A stretch of 9,695 nucleotides of DNA, from assembly GCA_030841245.1 (NCBI GenBank), contig JAVEDG010000306.1, positions 1-9,695 of the forward strand. The letters run 5' to 3'. This stretch comes from Actinomycetota bacterium (GTDB taxonomy: Bacteria > Actinomycetota > Actinomycetes > JACCUZ01). A program made the translations under genes and the position numbers. A model generated the notes under the pieces. That model saw only the letters and a list, made by a program, of their open reading frames with translations, made no database searches and was not told where the DNA came from. The first letter of the stretch is position 1. Each line of letters starts with the position of its first letter. Below are positions 6,631 through 9,695 of the stretch, piece after piece.

Positions 6631-7811
6631 GCGTCGGCTACCGGCCCACGCCGTACAGCGTCCCGCCGCCGCGCCACCAGTCGCGCCTGTTCGGACGCGA
6701 GTCGTTCGTCCGGAGGGCCGACTGGCCGTTGCTGCTCGCGGTGCTCGCCCTCTGCGCCGTCGGCGGCGCCCTCATCTGGTCGGCGACCAAGCAGCCGGCG
6801 CTGGACGCGCACACCGACCCGCAGGCCTTCCTCAAGAAGCACATCGTCAACGTTGTTATCGGCCTGGTCCTGTGCGGCGCGGCCGCCCTCGTCGACTACC
6901 GGATGCTGCGCGCCTACGCGCCGATCCTCTACGTCCTGTCGATCCTCGGCCTGGTGGCCGTGCTGTCGCCGCTCGGCTCGACCATCAACGGGTCGCACTC
7001 CTGGATCGTGCTGCCCGCGGGGTTCTCGGTGCAGCCATCGGAGTTCGCCAAGGTCGCGGTGGTCGTCGGCATGTCGATGCTGCTCGCCGAGAAACGTGAC
7101 GCGGAGAGCGAGCCGCGCGACAGCGACGTGATGCTCGCGCTCGTCGTCGCAGCCGTGCCGCTCGCACTGGTCATGCTCCAGCCGGACTTGGGGACAGCGC
7201 TGGTGGTCTGCGCGCTCGTGCTCGGCGTGATCGCGGTCTCGGGCGCGCCGATCCGCTGGGTGGTCGGGTTGGTGATCAGCGCGATGCTGGTCGCGGTCGT
7301 GGCCATCCAGGTCGGCGTCCTCAAGTCCTACCAGCTGGACCGGTTCCGGGCGTTCATGGACCCGACCGCTGACCCGAAGGGGGCCGGCTTCAACGTCCGG
7401 CAGGCCCAGATCGCGGTCGGCTCGGGCGGGCTGCACGGCCAGGGCCTCTTCCACGGCGCGCAGACGCAGGGCCAGTTCGTGCCCGCCCAGCAGACCGACT
7501 TCATCTTCACCGTGGCGGGGGAGGAGCTCGGTTTCACCGGCGCCGCGGGGATCATCCTGCTGCTCTGCATCGTGCTGTGGCGGGCGGGCCGCATCGCGGT
7601 CAACGCCGAGGACCTGTTCGGCCGGCTGGTGGCCACCGGAATCATCTGCTGGTTCGCCTTCCAGGCGTTCGAGAACATCGGGATGACCGTGGGGATCATG
7701 CCGGTCACCGGGGTCCCGTTGCCGTTCGTGTCGTACGGCGGTTCGTCGATGTTCGCCAACATGCTCGCGATCGGGTTGCTGCAGAACGTGCACATGCGCC
7801 GATACGCCTGA
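6627..7811 (+). CDS. rodA: SEDS peptidoglycan glycosyltransferase RodA
   Basis: Polytopic SEDS-family enzyme that polymerises lipid II into glycan strands for lateral wall growth, paired with PBP2. It has 394 residues: a Pro/Arg-rich cytoplasmic N-terminus of about 32 residues, then roughly ten membrane segments beginning near residue 34. SEDS signatures are present: NGSHSWI (121-127), QPSEFAK (136-142), LQPDLGTALV (184-193), GGLHGQGL (267-274), TDFIFTVAGEELGF (290-303) and the end motif GIMPVTGVPLPFVSYGGSSM (356-375). Asp291 corresponds to the catalytic Asp262 of E. coli RodA. The residue four places before it, usually Glu in the P-E-x-x-T-D-F-I-F pattern, is Ala287. RodA rather than FtsW is chosen because of the mre and PBP2 neighbours. 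The GTG start overlaps the mrdA stop (GTGA). In Streptomyces coelicolor the homologue in this position has been called sfr. Confidence 0.96.
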   Translation: MSVGYRPTPYSVPPPRHQSRLFGRESFVRRADWPLLLAVLALCAVGGALIWSATKQPALDAHTDPQAFLKKHIVNVVIGLVLCGAAALVDYRMLRAYAPILYVLSILGLVAVLSPLGSTINGSHSWIVLPAGFSVQPSEFAKVAVVVGMSMLLAEKRDAESEPRDSDVMLALVVAAVPLALVMLQPDLGTALVVCALVLGVIAVSGAPIRWVVGLVISAMLVAVVAIQVGVLKSYQLDRFRAFMDPTADPKGAGFNVRQAQIAVGSGGLHGQGLFHGAQTQGQFVPAQQTDFIFTVAGEELGFTGAAGIILLLCIVLWRAGRIAVNAEDLFGRLVATGIICWFAFQAFENIGMTVGIMPVTGVPLPFVSYGGSSMFANMLAIGLLQNVHMRRYA

Positions 7812-7844
7812 GTCCTGCGGCCGGTCGAGCACCGCGCGAACGGG

Positions 7845-7857
7845 TAGCCTCGCGTCC
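7845..7857 (+). promoter_or_regulatory. Candidate -10 box for a leaderless transcript of the 92-residue gene
   Basis: TAGCCT (7845-7850) fits TANNNT and is followed by exactly 7 nt to the ATG at 7858, the classical leaderless arrangement of actinobacteria. No purine-rich ribosome site is visible before that ATG, which supports a leaderless start. Short arms CGCGA (7835-7839) and TCGCG (7850-7854) flank the box. A -35 element is not evident. Confidence 0.45.
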
Positions 7858-8136
7858 ATGCAGGAGGAGCGGGCCAGGGCCGTCGTGGCAGCGTTGCGCG
7901 AGCGTGGCGTGTTCGCCCACGTCGAGCAGCCCGGGGTCTACCGGTTCGGCGTCCGGGTGGTGATCCCGGACGGCCGGCAGGCGATCTGGGACACCGACGG
8001 CACGGCCGGTCTCGAGGCGCAGATCATGCGCGACAACGTCCTGGTCGGGTTCGTCTCGCAGATCCCCGGCTCCGAGGACTACGACGACGCGCAGGTGATC
8101 GAGGCGATCGCCGCCGCCGACTACGGCACCGGCTAG
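7858..8136 (+). CDS. Conserved-looking small protein of unknown function
   Basis: A 92-residue soluble protein with no signal peptide or membrane segment; I do not recognise a named family. It starts with an amphipathic helix (EERARAVVAALRERGVFAHV, residues 3-22), then likely beta strands (VYRFGVRVVIPDGRQAIWD, 27-45), a segment GTAGLEAQIMRDNVLVGFV (48-66), and an acidic linker leading into a final helix (DAQVIEAIAAADYG, 77-90). The strand-turn pattern and GC-rich third positions argue for a real gene. It is acidic at the C-terminus. The start is ATG at 7858 with a -10-like box 7 nt upstream and no ribosome site. A G+C hairpin begins at its stop codon (8136-8157), consistent with a single-gene transcript between rodA and the radical SAM gene. 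Similar small proteins may exist next to rodA in related actinobacteria, but I cannot confirm this here, and no function should be assigned. Confidence 0.8.
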   Translation: MQEERARAVVAALRERGVFAHVEQPGVYRFGVRVVIPDGRQAIWDTDGTAGLEAQIMRDNVLVGFVSQIPGSEDYDDAQVIEAIAAADYGTG

Positions 8137-8157
8137 CGGCCGGTCGCCTCCGGCCGC
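8136..8157 (+). terminator. Perfect 8-bp G+C hairpin at the end of the small gene
   Basis: GCGGCCGG (8136-8143) pairs perfectly with CCGGCCGC (8150-8157) around a 6-nt loop TCGCCT. The left arm starts with the last base of the TAG stop. No T-run follows, so it is a terminator of the U-less actinobacterial kind at best. Its right arm is shared with the left arm of the next dyad (8153-8175), so both structures cannot form at once. Confidence 0.5.
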
Positions 8158-8175
8158 CAGGGTTACCCTGGTGGC
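8153..8175 (+). promoter_or_regulatory. 23-bp dyad centred on a candidate -10 box for the radical SAM gene
   Basis: CCAGGG-TTA-CCCTGG (8157-8171) is a perfect dyad; it extends to GCC (8153-8155) and GGC (8173-8175) across one G-T position (8156/8172). TACCCT (8164-8169), a TANNNT match, lies within it, so the palindrome could be an operator covering a promoter; in RNA it would be a 10-bp hairpin with a 3-nt loop. No clear -35 element is visible. Role is inferred. Confidence 0.4.
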
Positions 8176-8191
8176 GTCCGCGCTTTCCATC

Positions 8192-8199
8192 GGAAGAGG
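8192..8199 (+). promoter_or_regulatory. Ribosome binding site of the radical SAM gene
   Basis: GGAAGAGG ends 10 nt before the ATG at 8210. It supports that ATG as the start of the long open frame running to the right edge. Confidence 0.6.
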
Positions 8200-8209
8200 T
8201 TCTCCACCC

Positions 8210-9695
8210 ATGCCTGGCGCGTCCAAGCCCGGCGAGTCCCTGTTCCCGCGACTCGAGGCGCTGCTCCCGCACGTGCAGAAGCCGATCCAGTACGTCGGTG
8301 GCGAGCTGAACTCCACGGTCAAACCGTGGGAGTCCACCGACGTCCGATGGGCCCTGATGTACCCCGACGCCTACGAGGTCGGCCTGCCCAACCAGGGCGT
8401 CATGATCCTCTACGAGGTCCTCAACGAGCAGCCCGGGACGCTGGCCGAGCGCACCTATGCGGTCTGGCCGGACCTGGAGGCGCTGATGCGCGAGCACGGC
8501 GTACCCCAGTTCACGGTCGACGCCCACCGCGCGGTCGGTGACTTCGACCTGCTGGGCGTCTCGTTCGCCACCGAGCTCGGCTACACGAACCTGCTGCTCG
8601 GTCTGGACCTCGCGGGCATCCCCCGCCGGAGCGTCGACCGGACCGTCGACGACCCGGTCGTGGTCGCCGGCGGCCACTCGGCGTTCAACCCGGAGCCGGT
8701 CGCGGAGTTCGTCGACGCCGCCGTCCTGGGCGACGGGGAGCAGGCCGTGCTCGAGATCAGCGACGTGGTCCGTGGCTGGAAGCGGGAGGGCCGACCGGGA
8801 GGTCGCGACGAGCTGCTGATGCGACTGGCCCGCACGGGTGGGGTCTACGTCCCGCAGTTCTACGACGTCGACTATCTCCCGGACGGCCGGATCAAGCGGG
8901 TCGCGCCCAACCGCGGCGGGGTCCCGTGGCGGGTCGGCAAGCACACCGTGATGGACCTCGACGAGTGGCCCTACCCCAAGCAGCCGCTGGTGCCGCTGGC
9001 CGAGTCGGTGCACGAGCGGATGTCGGTGGAGATCTTCCGCGGCTGCACCCGGGGCTGCCGGTTCTGCCAGGCGGGCATGATCACCCGTCCGGTGCGCGAG
9101 CGGTCGATCACCGGGGTGGGCGAGATGGTCGAGCGAGGCCTCGAGGCCACCGGCTTCGAGGAGGTCGGGCTGCTGTCGCTCTCCAGCGCCGACCACAGCG
9201 AGATCGCGCCGATGACCAAGGGCCTCGCCGACCGCTACGAAGGGACCCAGACCTCCCTGTCGCTGCCCTCCACCAGGGTCGACGCCTTCAACATCGACCT
9301 GGCCAACGAGCTGACCCGCAACGGGCGTCGCTCGGGTCTGACGTTCGCGCCGGAGGGCGGGAGCGAGCGGATCCGCAAGGTGATCAACAAGATGGTCACC
9401 GAGGAGGACCTGATCCGCACCGTGGCCGCCGCCTACTCGGCCGGCTGGCGCCAGGTGAAGCTCTACTTCATGTGCGGTCTGCCGACCGAGACCGACGAGG
9501 ACGTCCTGCAGATAGCCGAGCTGGCCAAGCACGTCATCGCGACCGGCCGGGAGGTGAGCGGTCGCCAGGACATCCGGTGCACCGTGTCGATCGGCGGGTT
9601 CGTGCCCAAGCCGCACACACCGTTCCAGTGGGTGGGCCAGCTCGGTCACGAGGAGACCGACGAGCGGCTGGCCAAGCTGCGGGCCGCGATCCGCG
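8210..9695 (+). CDS. TIGR03960-type radical SAM protein, N-terminal 495 residues (3' end outside window)
   Basis: Radical S-adenosylmethionine enzyme of unknown substrate. The frame from ATG 8210 is open to the right edge, with no stop. The N-terminal part resembles the B12-binding-like region of this family (YPDAYEVGLPNQGVMILYE, about residues 52-70; LLGVSFATELGYTNLLLGLD near 115-135; VVAGGHSAFNPEP near 150). The radical SAM core begins with FRGCTRGCRFCQAGM, giving the CxxxCxxC cluster motif at Cys279, Cys283 and Cys286, followed by SLSSADHSEI, FAPEGGSERIRKVINK (379-394) and KLYFMCGLPTETDED (417-431). In actinobacteria the gene is typically followed by a TIGR03936 radical-SAM-linked protein, RNase E/G and rplU-rpmA, so a role near RNA or ribosome maturation has context support only. 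The start is supported by a ribosome site at 8192-8199. A long antisense frame covering this gene is a codon-bias shadow. Family call confident, function unknown. Confidence 0.92.
   Translation, partial: MPGASKPGESLFPRLEALLPHVQKPIQYVGGELNSTVKPWESTDVRWALMYPDAYEVGLPNQGVMILYEVLNEQPGTLAERTYAVWPDLEALMREHGVPQFTVDAHRAVGDFDLLGVSFATELGYTNLLLGLDLAGIPRRSVDRTVDDPVVVAGGHSAFNPEPVAEFVDAAVLGDGEQAVLEISDVVRGWKREGRPGGRDELLMRLARTGGVYVPQFYDVDYLPDGRIKRVAPNRGGVPWRVGKHTVMDLDEWPYPKQPLVPLAESVHERMSVEIFRGCTRGCRFCQAGMITRPVRERSITGVGEMVERGLEATGFEEVGLLSLSSADHSEIAPMTKGLADRYEGTQTSLSLPSTRVDAFNIDLANELTRNGRRSGLTFAPEGGSERIRKVINKMVTEEDLIRTVAAAYSAGWRQVKLYFMCGLPTETDEDVLQIAELAKHVIATGREVSGRQDIRCTVSIGGFVPKPHTPFQWVGQLGHEETDERLAKLRAAIR

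Noticed and set aside
6423..7859. Long open frame on the - strand opposite rodA
   Set aside because: Composition (Asp/His/Arg/Gln-rich) is the typical antisense of hydrophobic high-G+C coding sequence; rodA on the + strand is unmistakable.
8024..9649. Long open frame on the - strand (541 codons) at the right end
   Set aside because: The + strand frame from 8210 is open to the edge, encodes the radical SAM CxxxCxxC motif and has a ribosome site. The antisense product has no recognisable domain.
1..9695. Mobile elements, CRISPR arrays, tRNA genes or horizontally acquired islands
   Set aside because: No transposase, integrase, spaced repeats or cloverleaf-like sequence was seen, and composition looks uniform and the gene order ancestral for actinobacteria.

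Overview
The window is a compact, co-directional stretch of chromosome from a high-G+C actinobacterium. Third codon positions are strongly G/C, several genes start with GTG, and the order folC - small DUF4233-type membrane protein - ndk - mreB - mreC - mreD - PBP2 - rodA matches the arrangement I know from Streptomyces and its relatives. A full mre set means the host grows by MreB-directed lateral wall synthesis or uses MreB in wall or spore-wall assembly, unlike mycobacteria and corynebacteria, which lack mreB. I cannot name the genus. Every gene is on the + strand. There is no mobile element, CRISPR array, tRNA or rRNA that I can see, and no gene-free stretch as long as 300 bases; the longest gap is about 110 bases, between ndk and mreB.

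Layout. 1-878 is the 3' part of folC (folylpolyglutamate/dihydrofolate synthase), cut by the left edge. 907-1251 is a four-helix DUF4233-like membrane protein. 1263-1694 is nucleoside diphosphate kinase. 1806-7811 is the elongasome block: mreB, mreC, mreD, PBP2 (mrdA) and rodA. The last four are tightly packed (1-nt gap, 15-nt gap, 4-nt overlap), which implies co-transcription and translational coupling. 7858-8136 is a 92-residue conserved-looking protein with no function I can assign. 8210 to the right edge is the N-terminal 495 residues of a radical SAM protein of the TIGR03960 type. That last gene is open to the edge, so a long antisense frame over it should not be mistaken for the gene.

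How it works together. MreB filaments at the inner face of the membrane couple through MreC and MreD to the RodA glycosyltransferase and the PBP2 transpeptidase, which together make lateral peptidoglycan. FolC and Ndk are housekeeping neighbours for one-carbon metabolism and nucleotide supply. The radical SAM gene usually starts a different cluster (TIGR03936 protein, RNase E/G, ribosomal proteins L21 and L27); a G+C-rich hairpin and a candidate promoter between 8136 and 8175 fit a transcription boundary there.

No clearly new system is visible. The points most worth a second look are small: a Pro-to-Ala change in the Kpn loop of Ndk, a Glu-to-Ala change four residues before the RodA catalytic Asp, an 11-bp hairpin in front of mreB, two mutually exclusive hairpins (one centred on a candidate -10 box) before the radical SAM gene, a hairpin plus 9-codon minicistron between folC and the DUF4233-like gene, and two leaderless-type starts.
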